Source of the DNA: an uncultured Methanolobus sp.
GTDB lineage: Archaea > Halobacteriota > Methanosarcinia > Methanosarcinales > Methanosarcinaceae
Length of the DNA stretch: 64,000 nucleotides
Direction: 5' to 3'
Assembly: GCF_963665675.1 (NCBI RefSeq)
Contig: NZ_OY762425.1
Coordinates: 186,001-250,000 of the forward strand
Of this stretch, positions 1-9,227 are shown one piece after another. How positions within the stretch are numbered: the stretch's first letter is position 1; each line of letters starts with the position of its first letter. The notes below the pieces were generated by a model, which did no database searches, was not told where the DNA came from, and saw only the letters and a list, made by a program, of their open reading frames with translations. The position numbers and the translations under genes are program-made.

Positions 1-421
1 CCTGTTCAGTATCCAGTAAAAGAGTACCTACTCCCGCTGCTGCAGGATTAATACCTACCAGGTCAACAGGGAAGCCGCCACTAAAAGTATGAACCAGCAC
101 CTCACCACGTTCATCGGTTATGAATACATACACAACCTCCGGTTCACTCTCTTTTATTGTTTTGACAAGCCATTGAAGACGGACCTGATTATTCGTAAGA
201 ATGGGATTTACACTGTTTTCCGCCAGGTTGCGGGTTATGGAAATACCTTTTTCATTCAATTCGGTTTTCATCATATTTGTCTGTACCACATTCAGGTAAG
301 AGCCCATGAGAACGCCAAGAACCAGTATTATACTGACAACTGTGAGAATCAGTTTTGTCCGTATACTGAAATCATCAATACCCGAGACAAGTTTTTTCAG
401 TATATTCGACTCGTTTTGCAT
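1..421 (-). CDS. Membrane sensor protein, N-terminal part (runs off left edge)
   Basis: The minus strand is open from an ATG at 421 to the window edge (140 codons). The product starts MQNESNILKKLVSGIDDFSI, has a hydrophobic helix at about residues 23-42, then an extracytoplasmic region (LNEKGISITRNLAENS, later VYVFITDERGEVLVHTFSGG) typical of the ligand-sensing segment of histidine kinases or chemoreceptors. The output domain lies outside the window, so the type of sensor is inference. The stop of the upstream binding-protein gene and this ATG are directly adjacent (TAAATG), so the two are probably translationally coupled and work together in sensing. Confidence 0.7.
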   Translation of the reverse strand, partial: MQNESNILKKLVSGIDDFSIRTKLILTVVSIILVLGVLMGSYLNVVQTNMMKTELNEKGISITRNLAENSVNPILTNNQVRLQWLVKTIKESEPEVVYVFITDERGEVLVHTFSGGFPVDLVGINPAAAGVGTLLLDTEQ

Positions 422-1357
422 TTACATACCCCGCGAATCGTTCCCATATGATAAATATGTATCATGGTCCATTTCAACGAACATATTGAAATGCATCTTT
501 TCAAGGACATCAAGTCCTTGCTGAGAGTCATGCATGTTTAACAGGACTTCAGTTACATCGTTTTTTAGTCCGGGATCAATTTCCGGATTTACCGCAATTA
601 AGGGAACAAGATGATCTGAGGATGAATGAATTATTGTCAGCTCAGAGGAATATTCCGGCGAATCCTGTACCATGTAGTCCCACATAATACGATCTATTTC
701 AGCCCCGTCAAGAGTCCCCTGATGCACCATATCTATGAAATTATCCTGGCTGTTGCTGTAAATATAACTGGAAAAAAATGAATCAGGAGATTCATTGATC
801 AGATGCAGCATGTACTCCGGAACGATTTCACCCCGGTTAAAACGATAACTATTGAATGCAACTTTTTTACCGCGGAGATCTTCCAGCGAATCGATACCTG
901 AATCTGATCTCACAATCACAAAAGATGTGCCATATAAATCCCCATTAATCACCGGGACAGTGATTATTTCCATACCAAAGCCATTATACCCGGAAATATA
1001 ATCGTCCTCTCTTACAAATACAAAATCGAGATATCCAGTCTCAAGTAAATAATTGATCTCCGCAGGATTATCACGCTGCACCAGTTCAAAATCAAGGTCC
1101 GTATACGCAGAAAGATATTCAACAAAATATTTGTAATACTCCATTGTTGTTTTCGGGGAAGCCATTGAAAAAACACCGATACGTACAGGCTTATCGTTGA
1201 CATCCGATTGTTTCAGGTTTTCGGTTTTTTCAAGAGACACTTTCAGGGCTTCCTCACTTTCAAAGCATCCGCTTGAAGAAGTAACAAATATAAAAGCAAG
1301 AATCAGGGATATTACGAAAATGCACTTGCTACACCGTTGTAATGCCTTGCTTTTCAT
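422..1357 (-). CDS. PhnD-like substrate-binding lipoprotein
   Basis: A 311-residue protein with an N-terminal hydrophobic helix ending in a lipobox-like SSSGC, then a periplasmic-binding fold of the phosphate/phosphonate (PhnD/TctC-like) class: VRIGVFSMASPKTTMEYYKY opens the first lobe, and the segment SLEDLRGKKVAFNSYRFNRG is characteristic of this family. Such proteins capture an oxyanion or organic ligand outside the membrane. Here no permease or ATPase follows; instead the stop codon abuts the start of a membrane sensor gene, which suggests ligand binding for signalling rather than import. Ligand unknown. Confidence 0.75.
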   Translation of the reverse strand: MKSKALQRCSKCIFVISLILAFIFVTSSSGCFESEEALKVSLEKTENLKQSDVNDKPVRIGVFSMASPKTTMEYYKYFVEYLSAYTDLDFELVQRDNPAEINYLLETGYLDFVFVREDDYISGYNGFGMEIITVPVINGDLYGTSFVIVRSDSGIDSLEDLRGKKVAFNSYRFNRGEIVPEYMLHLINESPDSFFSSYIYSNSQDNFIDMVHQGTLDGAEIDRIMWDYMVQDSPEYSSELTIIHSSSDHLVPLIAVNPEIDPGLKNDVTEVLLNMHDSQQGLDVLEKMHFNMFVEMDHDTYLSYGNDSRGM

Positions 1358-1524
1358 ACCTGTATCCCAACAGCCTTATTTCATATTTAAATATGCCTAT
1401 ATAATTATATTACAGAAATATAATTTATTGCAATTGGTTGCCAAACTATATAAAACCATGCACATATACATATTTCGTTCAATTTATATATGTAGAATCA
1501 TATCTAAATAGTGGTGTGTGCAAA

Positions 1525-2445
1525 TTGACCCGAAAAAATAACTACCTGATTATTGCTACTGTTTGCCTGTTATTAATCCTGGTATTCATAGTATACATGT
1601 CCGGACAGACTGATACTCAGAATCCTGATAGCTCCTTATCAATCGAAGAACAAAATAACGCAGAGGATAATGACAACGATGGAGAGACAACTGAAATTTA
1701 TATAAAGGGTTCCGATACTATTTTACCGGTATCGCTTGCCGAATCTGCGGCATTCATGGAACTTTATCCCAAGGACAATATAATCGTTATTGGCGGTGGC
1801 TCATCTCTTGGGATTGCCAGTTTTATTGAAGGCGAAGTTGAAATTGCCATGGCTTCAAGGAAAATTAAAGATTCTGAAATTGAGAGCGCAATGGAAAAAG
1901 GAATAGATCCCGTGGAAACTGTTATCGGATGGGATGGCATTGCAGTTATCGTTAATAAAAATAACTATTTTGACAGCTTAACCATTGAACAACTGAAAAA
2001 AATCTACACCGGAGAAGTCAGTAACTGGAAAGAGCTGGGCGGGAAGGACGAAGAAATTGAAGTGCTTGTGCGTGACACCAGTTCCGGAACTTACGCTTTT
2101 TTCAAAGAACATGTGCTTGAAGATGAAGAATACACTTCTACGGCAGTAACCGAACCAAATACAGAAGCTATCGTACAGACTGTTGCATCAGACAGTGCGG
2201 CTATTGGTTACATCGGACTTGCATATGCTGACAGCAGTGTGAAAATGCTTGGCCTGGAAAACTCCGAAGGTATATTCCATCCGGAGCAGGAGTCTATACT
2301 GAAAGGCAAATATCCACTCGCAAGACCGCTCCAGTATTATACCAACGGTGAACCTGAAGGAGATGTCGATAAGTACATAGACTTTGTCCTGAGTGAACAG
2401 GGACAGGCTATAATTAAAAAAATCGGATATCTTCCGATAAACTAA
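1525..2445 (+). CDS. PstS-like phosphate-binding protein
   Basis: Periplasmic substrate-binding protein of the PstS family. Visible hallmarks are IYIKGSDTILPVSLA (phosphate-binding GSDT), GGGSSLGIASFIEG, and LVRDTSSGTYAFFKEHVL, with a C-terminal VLSEQGQAIIKKIGYLPI as usual for the family. An N-terminal membrane helix (about residues 6-24 of the chosen start) anchors or exports it. I take the TTG at 1525 as start because a GGTG ribosome site lies 8 nt upstream (1513-1516) and earlier in-frame codons encode a non-signal-like stretch; GTG 1516 or ATG 1438 are alternatives. No pst transporter genes adjoin. It is divergent from the PhnD-like/sensor pair, which could share an oxyanion-related role (inference). 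Confidence 0.8.
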   Translation: MTRKNNYLIIATVCLLLILVFIVYMSGQTDTQNPDSSLSIEEQNNAEDNDNDGETTEIYIKGSDTILPVSLAESAAFMELYPKDNIIVIGGGSSLGIASFIEGEVEIAMASRKIKDSEIESAMEKGIDPVETVIGWDGIAVIVNKNNYFDSLTIEQLKKIYTGEVSNWKELGGKDEEIEVLVRDTSSGTYAFFKEHVLEDEEYTSTAVTEPNTEAIVQTVASDSAAIGYIGLAYADSSVKMLGLENSEGIFHPEQESILKGKYPLARPLQYYTNGEPEGDVDKYIDFVLSEQGQAIIKKIGYLPIN

Positions 2446-2486
2446 AAAATGGAAATAATATGAAAAAGTGAATAGGTAAAACCAGA

Positions 2487-3581
2487 TCAGAGCAGGGAGT
2501 CAGGGCCAATACGCCCGCTCCTGATCATATGATCAGCAAGCACAAGTGCCATCATTGACTCAGCAACCGGAACCATTCTCGGAGGGATTGTCGGGTCATG
2601 GCGGCCATGTATTTCTACATCGATCTCTTTCATTGAAGCCATATCGACACTTTTTTGAGACTTTGATATGGAAGGAGTGGGTTTTACCGCGATCCTGCAT
2701 ACCACAGGCATTCCGGTGGATATGCCCCCTGTGATCCCGCCGGCATTATTGTTTGCAGGAATTACTTTTCCGTTGTTCAGTACCAGTGCATCATTCATCT
2801 GGCTGCCTTTCATTCCGGCACATTCAAAGCCGGCACCGATCTCAACACCTTTGACGGCTCCGATTCCCATCATTGCACAGGCAATATCGGCATCCAGTTT
2901 GTCAAATACCGGTTCTCCGAGTCCTGCAGGAACTCCGGTGGCGATGATCTCCACGACACCTCCTATACTGTCTCCTTCAAAACGAGCTACATTCACCTGT
3001 TCCAGCATTTGTTCAGTTGCTTCCGGGTCTGCACAACGTACAACATTACTGTCAACATTCCGACGGATTTCATCATAAGAAAGCGGCTTTGCTTTAATTC
3101 CACCAAGCTCCGTCACATGTGCAAAGACCTCGATACCTTTCTGTGAAAGGAGTTTTCTGGCAACGGCACCTCCGGCAACCCTGCCAATTGTTTCCCTGCC
3201 GGATGATCTTCCACCACCCCGGTGATCCCGGATACCATACTTTTCAGTGTAGGCAAGGTCAGCATGCCCTGGACGAGGGACATTCTTTATGTAATCATAA
3301 GCACTGGATTTTGCATTCTTGTTCCATACCAGCATGGAAACCGGCATCCCGGTAGTTATACCATCGATTATACCGGACAGGATCTCTACTGAATCAGACT
3401 CTGAACGGGGAGTTGACACATCGCTCTGTCCCGGTCTTCGTCTGTCAAGATCTTTCTGAACATCAGCTTCCGAAAGTTCAAGTCCGGCAGGTACACCATC
3501 AACAACAACTCCAAGGGCTTTTCCATGTGACTCGCCCCATGTTGTGATCCTGAAAGAATGTCCGAATGAATTTCCTGGCAT
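2487..3581 (-). CDS. aroC: Chorismate synthase
   Basis: Converts 5-enolpyruvylshikimate-3-phosphate to chorismate, the last step of the shikimate pathway (EC 4.2.3.5), using reduced FMN. The 364-residue length is normal. The N-terminus [20 protein letters not shown] and the segments [36 protein letters not shown] and [16 protein letters not shown] are the family signatures, including the basic residues that bind substrate phosphate and FMN. It is the upstream neighbour (26 nt gap on the minus strand after the CDF gene) and may be transcribed with it, though the functions are unrelated. Confidence 0.97.
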   Translation of the reverse strand: MPGNSFGHSFRITTWGESHGKALGVVVDGVPAGLELSEADVQKDLDRRRPGQSDVSTPRSESDSVEILSGIIDGITTGMPVSMLVWNKNAKSSAYDYIKNVPRPGHADLAYTEKYGIRDHRGGGRSSGRETIGRVAGGAVARKLLSQKGIEVFAHVTELGGIKAKPLSYDEIRRNVDSNVVRCADPEATEQMLEQVNVARFEGDSIGGVVEIIATGVPAGLGEPVFDKLDADIACAMMGIGAVKGVEIGAGFECAGMKGSQMNDALVLNNGKVIPANNNAGGITGGISTGMPVVCRIAVKPTPSISKSQKSVDMASMKEIDVEIHGRHDPTIPPRMVPVAESMMALVLADHMIRSGRIGPDSLL

Positions 3582-3606
3582 AATTATATAGACCTCTTGA
3601 TACTAT

Positions 3607-4488
3607 TTATATCGACCGCGTGTGAGCCGGTTCAATATGTACGAGCACATCCTCGATGCCATCAAAACTTTCCCTGATACGATACTGCACAATGTGGGAT
3701 ATGGTGTGTGACTTGTAAGTTGTCATTTCAGGATCAACTTCCACATGCAGGTCGACAAAGACATTCCCCGGCGGACCGCGTGTCCTTATTTTATGGCAAT
3801 CGATAACACCTTCTACATTACGAACCACTGTTGCTATTTCTTCTGTATCGATCTGTGACTCATCAGCAAGGATTGACACGCTATGGAAAATGATCTCTGC
3901 TCCTGCATGCAGTATAACCAGCGCAATTAAAACAGAAACAACCGGATCTATTAAAGGATATCCAAGATGGATGGCAATTAGACCGATAATAACTGAAAGA
4001 GAAACGTAAATGTCACTTCTGGTATGGGCCGAATCGGCAAGAAGAACTTCACTGTTTAGCTCAGTACCCTTCCTGCGTTCGTATGTTGTGACGCCATAGT
4101 TTACACACATCGTTCCAAGCATTATTACAAAACTTATTGCAGTTACCTCAGGTGCATTTCCACTTCCGAACCGGTCAAAAGCAGAATGTACTATCTCAAA
4201 GGCCACAACCGCCAGTATGACTGCTATTACAATCGATGCCAGGGTCTCAAACTTGCGGTGCCCGTACGGATGTTCCTTGTCAGGAGGTTTGGCTGCAATC
4301 TGAATACCTATAAGACCTACGATATTTGAAATACCGTCAAAAAGAGAATGATACCCATCAGATTGCATGCTCAGGACATTAGTGTACATCCCGTATGCAA
4401 TCTTGGCAAAAGAGACGGCAAGGTTCAGGAACAGAATATAGATCATTACATTTCTTATCTGCCTGAAACGTGATTCAATATCATACAT
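3607..4488 (-). CDS. Cation diffusion facilitator family metal transporter
   Basis: A 293-residue CDF exporter. Six hydrophobic segments are followed by a cytoplasmic C-terminal domain. HSLFDGISNIVGLIG in TM2, HPYGHRKFETLA in the second loop and DSAHTRSDIYVSL in TM5 give the conserved His/Asp metal site (HxxxD and HxxxD pairs). The C-terminal domain (VRNVEGVIDCHKIRTRGPPG, VFVDLHVEVDPEMT) matches the dimerisation/metal-sensing ZT-dimer domain. It should export Zn2+, Fe2+ or Mn2+ in exchange for protons; the exact metal cannot be read from the sequence with confidence. It is followed closely by aroC on the same strand. Confidence 0.93.
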   Translation of the reverse strand: MYDIESRFRQIRNVMIYILFLNLAVSFAKIAYGMYTNVLSMQSDGYHSLFDGISNIVGLIGIQIAAKPPDKEHPYGHRKFETLASIVIAVILAVVAFEIVHSAFDRFGSGNAPEVTAISFVIMLGTMCVNYGVTTYERRKGTELNSEVLLADSAHTRSDIYVSLSVIIGLIAIHLGYPLIDPVVSVLIALVILHAGAEIIFHSVSILADESQIDTEEIATVVRNVEGVIDCHKIRTRGPPGNVFVDLHVEVDPEMTTYKSHTISHIVQYRIRESFDGIEDVLVHIEPAHTRSI

Positions 4489-4627
4489 ATCTTATCTAGG
4501 AAGAGATTAACTATCACCAATATAAAGTATATGATTTTTATATCTAAAAAAAGAAGGGGCGCCAACATTGATTAAGATGAAGTGGTTTAATATATAAATA
4601 AATACATATGTAGCATTGGTGATAGTT

Positions 4628-5344
4628 TTGCTCCTGCACAAAAAAAGGTCCTTTACACTTATAATTATGTTAGTTACTGTCTTGTTTATATCCGGATGTC
4701 TTGAAACCGCACAGACAGAACCTGCTACAATTGATGACGCTGCCCTTGAAGCCTATGGATGGACACAGGTTTCTCTTGAAGAGAAATCTTTTGAGCAAAA
4801 CATTACGGAATCCACAACTATTGTTTTCAATTCAACGACTGTTAAATATCACAATGACAGGCTGACATCGGATATTAATGAACAGGTACTTGAGTTTAAA
4901 GAAGAGAATAATCTGCCCGTTTCCATAGAACTACCTGAAAGCCTCAGTGCACAGGTCATTACATATCGTCTTACTTTGCCATCAGGGACTAAACTTCCGA
5001 CTGAAATTGTTTCAAAAATACTGGACAGCAGAATGAATGAGATCCAGGAAAGCAACGACATTGAAAACATACAGGAAGCTTCCACACGTACAATAACACT
5101 GGCAGATGATTCAGAGGCAGTTGTGAAAATATTCACATCTTCAGCTAATTCCACAGCATCCAAAATGAAGATGATGGGATTTTTCACTACTTTTTCAAAT
5201 GAAGAATCCAGCACCGTAGTCATAGGATTTGTACCGGATGGCAAATATAACGTGGATGCAGGAATAATAAACGGAACTGTGTTCTCGATTGATGGTGAAA
5301 GCGAGATCGATGAAATGCTTGAGCTTGTCAGCACCATAGAATAA
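4628..5344 (+). CDS. Predicted lipoprotein of unknown function
   Basis: About 238 residues, beginning with a basic N-terminus, a hydrophobic helix and a lipobox (VLFISGC), so probably a membrane-attached extracellular lipoprotein. The mature part is rich in beta-type segments and ends FVPDGKYNVDAGIINGTVFS. It faintly resembles archaeal lipoproteins of the DUF6517 type, which I cannot confirm. I prefer the TTG at 4628 as start because GGTG (4618-4621) lies 6 nt upstream; TTG 4616 and GTG 4619 are also in frame. It is followed by another lipoprotein gene with the same unusual start arrangement. Confidence 0.6.
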   Translation: MLLHKKRSFTLIIMLVTVLFISGCLETAQTEPATIDDAALEAYGWTQVSLEEKSFEQNITESTTIVFNSTTVKYHNDRLTSDINEQVLEFKEENNLPVSIELPESLSAQVITYRLTLPSGTKLPTEIVSKILDSRMNEIQESNDIENIQEASTRTITLADDSEAVVKIFTSSANSTASKMKMMGFFTTFSNEESSTVVIGFVPDGKYNVDAGIINGTVFSIDGESEIDEMLELVSTIE

Positions 5345-5488
5345 AGATCTAAACAAATATATAGCCCGGATCAATAGAATGCGGGCTATATCTAATAAAT
5401 AGCACATCAATAGAGAATAGAGAAGAATACAAAATCAATAGAATACCTATATATACGATTTTTCCGATTCGGAGAATAGGTGTTCTGT

Positions 5489-6316
5489 TTGAAATCCCTG
5501 ACAAGAAAAAATATTGTGATTATCTTATCCGTCTTTTTGCTATCAATTTCTGTAATTCTGTTATCAGGATGTGTTACGGATAACAGCAAGGATTCTGTTT
5601 TAGATCAGGAATTCAGCAATTCCATAGGAATTGATTTTGCCCTTATTCCCGCAGGTGAATTCTACATGGGTTCGGACTCAACTCCGATAGTTGCTTTTGA
5701 CGACCCTTTGCATGAGGTTAGCATTAAGAATGCTTTCTACATGGGTAAATATGAAGTTACGCAGGAGCAATGGGAAGATGTCATGGGAAATAATCCTTCG
5801 TTCTTTGAAGGAGAAAATCTGCCTGTTGAGCAGGTATCGTGGAACGATGCACAGGAATTCATTAGCAAGCTGAATCAAATGGAAGATACTGACAAGTATC
5901 GCCTTCCAACTGAAACTGAATGGGAATACGCATGTAAAGCCGGAAATAACACGGATTTTTCATTTACAAATGAAGCTACTGACCTGAACGAGTACGGATG
6001 GTCAGATTCTTACGGATGGTGTGCTATAAACGCCAACAAAACAACTCATTCTGTGGGTGAAAAGAAGGCAAATGCATGGGGACTTTACGACATGCACGGT
6101 AATGTCTGGGAATGGGTTCAGGACAACTGGCATGACACTTATGAGAATGCTCCTGTTGATGGAACTGCCTGGGAAGATGAAAGCAGCAGCAACCGTGTAG
6201 GTAAAGGAGGGAGCTGGATGGATGGACCGAATATCTGCAAAAGTGCTTTCCGTGGTAGTCTGGATGCTGAAAGTACATCAAATGTCCTGGGATTCAGGAT
6301 CGTGAAGGAGATATAA
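5489..6316 (+). CDS. Lipoprotein with formylglycine-generating-enzyme (FGE-sulfatase) domain
   Basis: N-terminal hydrophobic helix with lipobox (LLSGC), then a complete FGE-sulfatase domain: FALIPAGEFYMGSD, EVSIKNAFYMGKYEVTQEQW, PVEQVSWNDAQEFISKLN, YRLPTETEWEYACKAG, WGLYDMHGNVWEWVQDNW and RVGKGGSWMDGP. True FGE enzymes oxidise a sulfatase cysteine; most prokaryotic members of this fold are uncharacterised surface proteins. The copper-binding cysteine pair of aerobic FGE is not evident, so enzymatic FGE activity is doubtful. Start chosen at TTG 5489 because GGTG (5479-5482) lies 6 nt upstream; GTG 5480 is possible. No sulfatase gene is nearby. Confidence 0.85.
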   Translation: MKSLTRKNIVIILSVFLLSISVILLSGCVTDNSKDSVLDQEFSNSIGIDFALIPAGEFYMGSDSTPIVAFDDPLHEVSIKNAFYMGKYEVTQEQWEDVMGNNPSFFEGENLPVEQVSWNDAQEFISKLNQMEDTDKYRLPTETEWEYACKAGNNTDFSFTNEATDLNEYGWSDSYGWCAINANKTTHSVGEKKANAWGLYDMHGNVWEWVQDNWHDTYENAPVDGTAWEDESSSNRVGKGGSWMDGPNICKSAFRGSLDAESTSNVLGFRIVKEI

Positions 6317-6376
6317 AATCTCCTGCATCTTTCTGCAACCGGAAAATATAATTCACATAAATCCTCAGTTCAGAGC

Positions 6377-7147
6377 ATGGTAAAAATTGCAGTCACAGGA
6401 AAAGGCGGGGTGGGCAAAACAACACTATCCGGTACTCTGGCAAGAATGCTGGCAAGGGATGGTTACGATGTGCTTGCTATTGATGCTGATGCTGATATGA
6501 ATCTGGCTTCATCTCTGGGAATAGAGGACGCTCCAAAACCACTTACAGATTATAAGGACCTAATTGAAGATCGGGCCGGTGAAAAAGGCGGCATGTTCAA
6601 GTTGAATCCTAAAGTTGATGATGTGGTTGATAAATTCGGTGTTGTCGGACCTGATAATGTTAAAATGCTTGTAATGGGAACTGTGGAAAGAGGGGGAAGT
6701 GGTTGTATGTGTCCTGCTTCAGCGTTCCTGAAAGCCTTCCTGAGGCATGTAGTACTCAAGGGCAGCAGTGCTGTTATCCTTGACATGGAAGCGGGTATCG
6801 AACATCTTGGAAGAGGAACCACACGCGGAATTGACCTTATGATCGTTGTTGTGGAACCAGGTATGCGCTCCATTGAGACTGCCCGGAGAATTAAAGAGCT
6901 TTCCGAAGGAATTGATATCAAACACCTGGCAGCGGTAATTAATAAGGGGACTTCCTCAGACATCAAGCCCAAACTTGAAGAAATGGGAATTCCTGTACTT
7001 GGTGTGATACCATACGACCCGGATCTTGTGGAAGCAGACTTCAATGGTCTGTCACCAATAGATGTTGGTGGAAACTGGGTTGATTCTGTCACCGAAATCA
7101 AAGACCATATGCTTGAAATGATATCTGGTTTTGAGAAAGAAGAATAG
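6377..7147 (+). CDS. cooC: CooC-type nickel-insertion ATPase (CODH maturation)
   Basis: A 256-residue P-loop ATPase of the MinD/Mrp class. The deviant Walker A IAVTGKGGVGKTTLSGTLA opens the protein, and VERGGSGCMCPASAFLKAFL carries the CxC motif by which CooC dimers bind nickel or zinc. AVILDMEAGIEHLGRGTT matches the switch region. CooC proteins insert Ni into carbon monoxide dehydrogenase/acetyl-CoA synthase, central to methanogen carbon metabolism. No CODH subunit gene lies in the window, so the client is inferred. It is followed after 80 nt by a tRNA thiolation gene on the same strand. Confidence 0.85.
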   Translation: MVKIAVTGKGGVGKTTLSGTLARMLARDGYDVLAIDADADMNLASSLGIEDAPKPLTDYKDLIEDRAGEKGGMFKLNPKVDDVVDKFGVVGPDNVKMLVMGTVERGGSGCMCPASAFLKAFLRHVVLKGSSAVILDMEAGIEHLGRGTTRGIDLMIVVVEPGMRSIETARRIKELSEGIDIKHLAAVINKGTSSDIKPKLEEMGIPVLGVIPYDPDLVEADFNGLSPIDVGGNWVDSVTEIKDHMLEMISGFEKEE

Positions 7148-7227
7148 GCGATAAGATGGTACTAATATTTTGCAGGATCATAATTGCCAGGACAATTTTA
7201 TATAATAAGATTCCATGTCCATAAATA

Positions 7228-8160
7228 ATGGAATCAAAAACGATAAAATGCAACAAATGCAACAATGATGCAATTATTTTCCAGAAATATTCCGGGATGC
7301 ACCTGTGCCGTAAGCATTTCATAGAAGACGTTGAGCGAAAAATAAAACTTACTATAAGGAAGCACTACAGCATCAAAAGGAATGAAGTTATAGCTGTTGG
7401 CCTGAGCGGTGGTAAGGACAGCAGTACAACACTCCACATACTCCACAAATTATTCGGCAAAAGGCCCGATATTGAGATTGTGGGAATCTCCATAGATGAA
7501 GGAATTGAAGGTTATCGTCCTGATACTATTGAATCTGCACGAGAGCTGACATCAAAACTTGGTGTCAGGCATATTATCCGTTCATTCCAGGATGAGTATG
7601 ACACAACCATGGATGAAATAGCACCCCAACAAAGAGAAAAAGGGGCTTGCAGCTATTGTGGAGTCCTCAGAAAATCACTTATCAATAAAATAGCTCTGGA
7701 AATTGGTGCTACAAAACTTGCGATTGGCCATAATCTGGATGACGAAGCTCAGACTATCTTGTTAAATCACCTGAAAGGTGACGTTTCCCGCATGGTCAGA
7801 CTTGCTCCGCCAAAAGAACTTGAAGGACTGGTGCTCAGAATGAAACCTCTGAGAAACATTCCTGAAAAAGAAGTTGCACTTTATGCTTACTTGTATGATC
7901 TTCCCCTTGGATTTGGCGGCTGTCCCTATTCTCATGAAGCAATGAGAAGAGAGATCCGGGTAATGCTGAATGAATTTGAAGTAAAGCACCCAGGTACAAA
8001 ATATGCTCTTTTAAGTGGTTTCGATAAGGTTTCAGGAATACTTGGAAGGGAATATCCGCAGGAAGGACTCCAGAAATGCTGTATATGCGGACAAGCGTGT
8101 ACTGAGAAAGTCTGCCAGGCCTGCAGACTGCTCAAACGTGATCAATCTTCCAGCATGTAA
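7228..8160 (+). CDS. TtuA/Ncs6-family tRNA 2-thiolation ATPase (TIGR00269 type)
   Basis: A 310-residue PP-loop ATP pyrophosphatase. An N-terminal zinc finger (CNKCNNDAI, then MHLCRKHF), the PP-loop VGLSGGKDSSTTL, the Cys pair CSYCGVLRK expected to bind the Fe-S cluster together with a later Cys (FGGCPYSHEA), and a C-terminal zinc finger (CCICGQAC, CQACRLL) are all visible and in the order known for TtuA/Ncs6. These enzymes activate uridine by adenylation and thiolate tRNA (U34 or U54). Which position is modified here is not decidable from sequence. Its 3' end overlaps the convergent membrane-protein gene by 19 nt. Confidence 0.9.
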   Translation: MESKTIKCNKCNNDAIIFQKYSGMHLCRKHFIEDVERKIKLTIRKHYSIKRNEVIAVGLSGGKDSSTTLHILHKLFGKRPDIEIVGISIDEGIEGYRPDTIESARELTSKLGVRHIIRSFQDEYDTTMDEIAPQQREKGACSYCGVLRKSLINKIALEIGATKLAIGHNLDDEAQTILLNHLKGDVSRMVRLAPPKELEGLVLRMKPLRNIPEKEVALYAYLYDLPLGFGGCPYSHEAMRREIRVMLNEFEVKHPGTKYALLSGFDKVSGILGREYPQEGLQKCCICGQACTEKVCQACRLLKRDQSSSM

Positions 8161-9053
8161 TCTTCAAAGGAATACAATTTCCTTTCTGTTCTGTCAAGAT
8201 AGAAACGTGTGAGCCACACAGTGATCAGAGGCTGTATTAGTATGGTGCTCAATAGAAGATTGATAAGTGGCCATAGCTGAGCTACTATGCCAACGTAAGA
8301 TGTAATTTGTCCGATGAATTCCAGTGCTACGAGGATTCCCATGACGAATAACCAGATCCCTATAGATGCCAGTTTATTGGACAGAACAAATGATAGCCCG
8401 GACTCGATTGCGCTTATCGGATCAAGCTCGTCTACCACAAGCACGTAATTCACAAGAAAAAGTAGCAAGCTGATAACAAGTATGTAAAATACCCATGCAA
8501 CGGTACCAAAAAACAGCAGCAATACACTAGAAGCAGCCATTTCAGGATTTGACAGAAGAAGACTGACATCATCCATGGAGAGAATACCCGGAACAAGGAA
8601 TATCACACCGGCCAATATCAGTAATAGTACCAGTATATTTACAAAAAATAAGTTCAGATAATTCCTTTTTCCTGTTGTGAAGATAGTTCTGACACTTGTG
8701 TGGCCTCTTTCCAGTGCTTCTTTAGCCATGCCTATAGCACCGGCCGTCACAAAGGAATCTATCAGCATATAAATTAAAAACAGGATAAGACTGAAAATTA
8801 CCACTGCCAGCATGCGTTCATAAAATACGGAATACATAATACCAAGCATTTCATTCTGGGCTATGCTTGTAGGATCTGCTATACCTGACATTTCAGGAAC
8901 AAGGAATATCAGAGCAAACAAAAACACTGATATCACAGAAAACATAATCAATACCACTATTTTTAATATGAAAGGCATGCACAGGTTAAGATTGCCAGCC
9001 CAGGTTCCAAATCCTTTGCGAATAAGTGTTCCAATGTCCTCTGCCATCTGCAT
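8142..9053 (-). CDS. Multi-spanning membrane protein of unknown function
   Basis: A 303-residue integral membrane protein with about six strongly hydrophobic segments (for example IVVLIMFSVISVFLFALIFL and IWLFVMGILVALEFIG). The opening IGTLIRKGFGTWAGNLNLCM, and the central LERGHTSVRTIFTTGKRNYL, resemble archaeal DUF7847-type membrane proteins related to glycerophosphodiesterase membrane domains; this assignment is tentative and no catalytic residues are evident. It converges with the thiolase gene, overlapping its 3' end, and its start faces an intergenic region that holds a putative small RNA on the other strand. Confidence 0.7.
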   Translation of the reverse strand: MQMAEDIGTLIRKGFGTWAGNLNLCMPFILKIVVLIMFSVISVFLFALIFLVPEMSGIADPTSIAQNEMLGIMYSVFYERMLAVVIFSLILFLIYMLIDSFVTAGAIGMAKEALERGHTSVRTIFTTGKRNYLNLFFVNILVLLLILAGVIFLVPGILSMDDVSLLLSNPEMAASSVLLLFFGTVAWVFYILVISLLLFLVNYVLVVDELDPISAIESGLSFVLSNKLASIGIWLFVMGILVALEFIGQITSYVGIVAQLWPLINLLLSTILIQPLITVWLTRFYLDRTERKLYSFEDYMLED

Positions 9054-9194
9054 TACTCCGAAGATAGTGACACTACGTTTCTCTATTATTTATTTGCATC
9101 CCATATTAAATTTGGAAAACAAAAGGCATTTATTGATTATTAAAAAGTACAAAAAAATTACTGCTGAGCAAAAGTGCAGGGTTAAAACAAAAGG

Positions 9195-9204
9195 TATAAA
9201 TATA
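9195..9204 (+). promoter_or_regulatory. TATA box for putative small RNA
   Basis: TATAAATATA preceded by an A/G-rich BRE-like CAAAAGG. The expected archaeal start site about 24-27 nt downstream falls on the first base of the long hairpin that follows, which argues that the hairpin is the 5' end of a dedicated transcript. Confidence 0.6.
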
Positions 9205-9227
9205 AGGGTGCCTTTTGTAATTTGTTC

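Noticed and set aside
5489..6316. Functional sulfatase-maturing enzyme
   Set aside because: The FGE fold is clear but no sulfatase is nearby and the key cysteines of aerobic FGE are not evident, so only the domain is reported.
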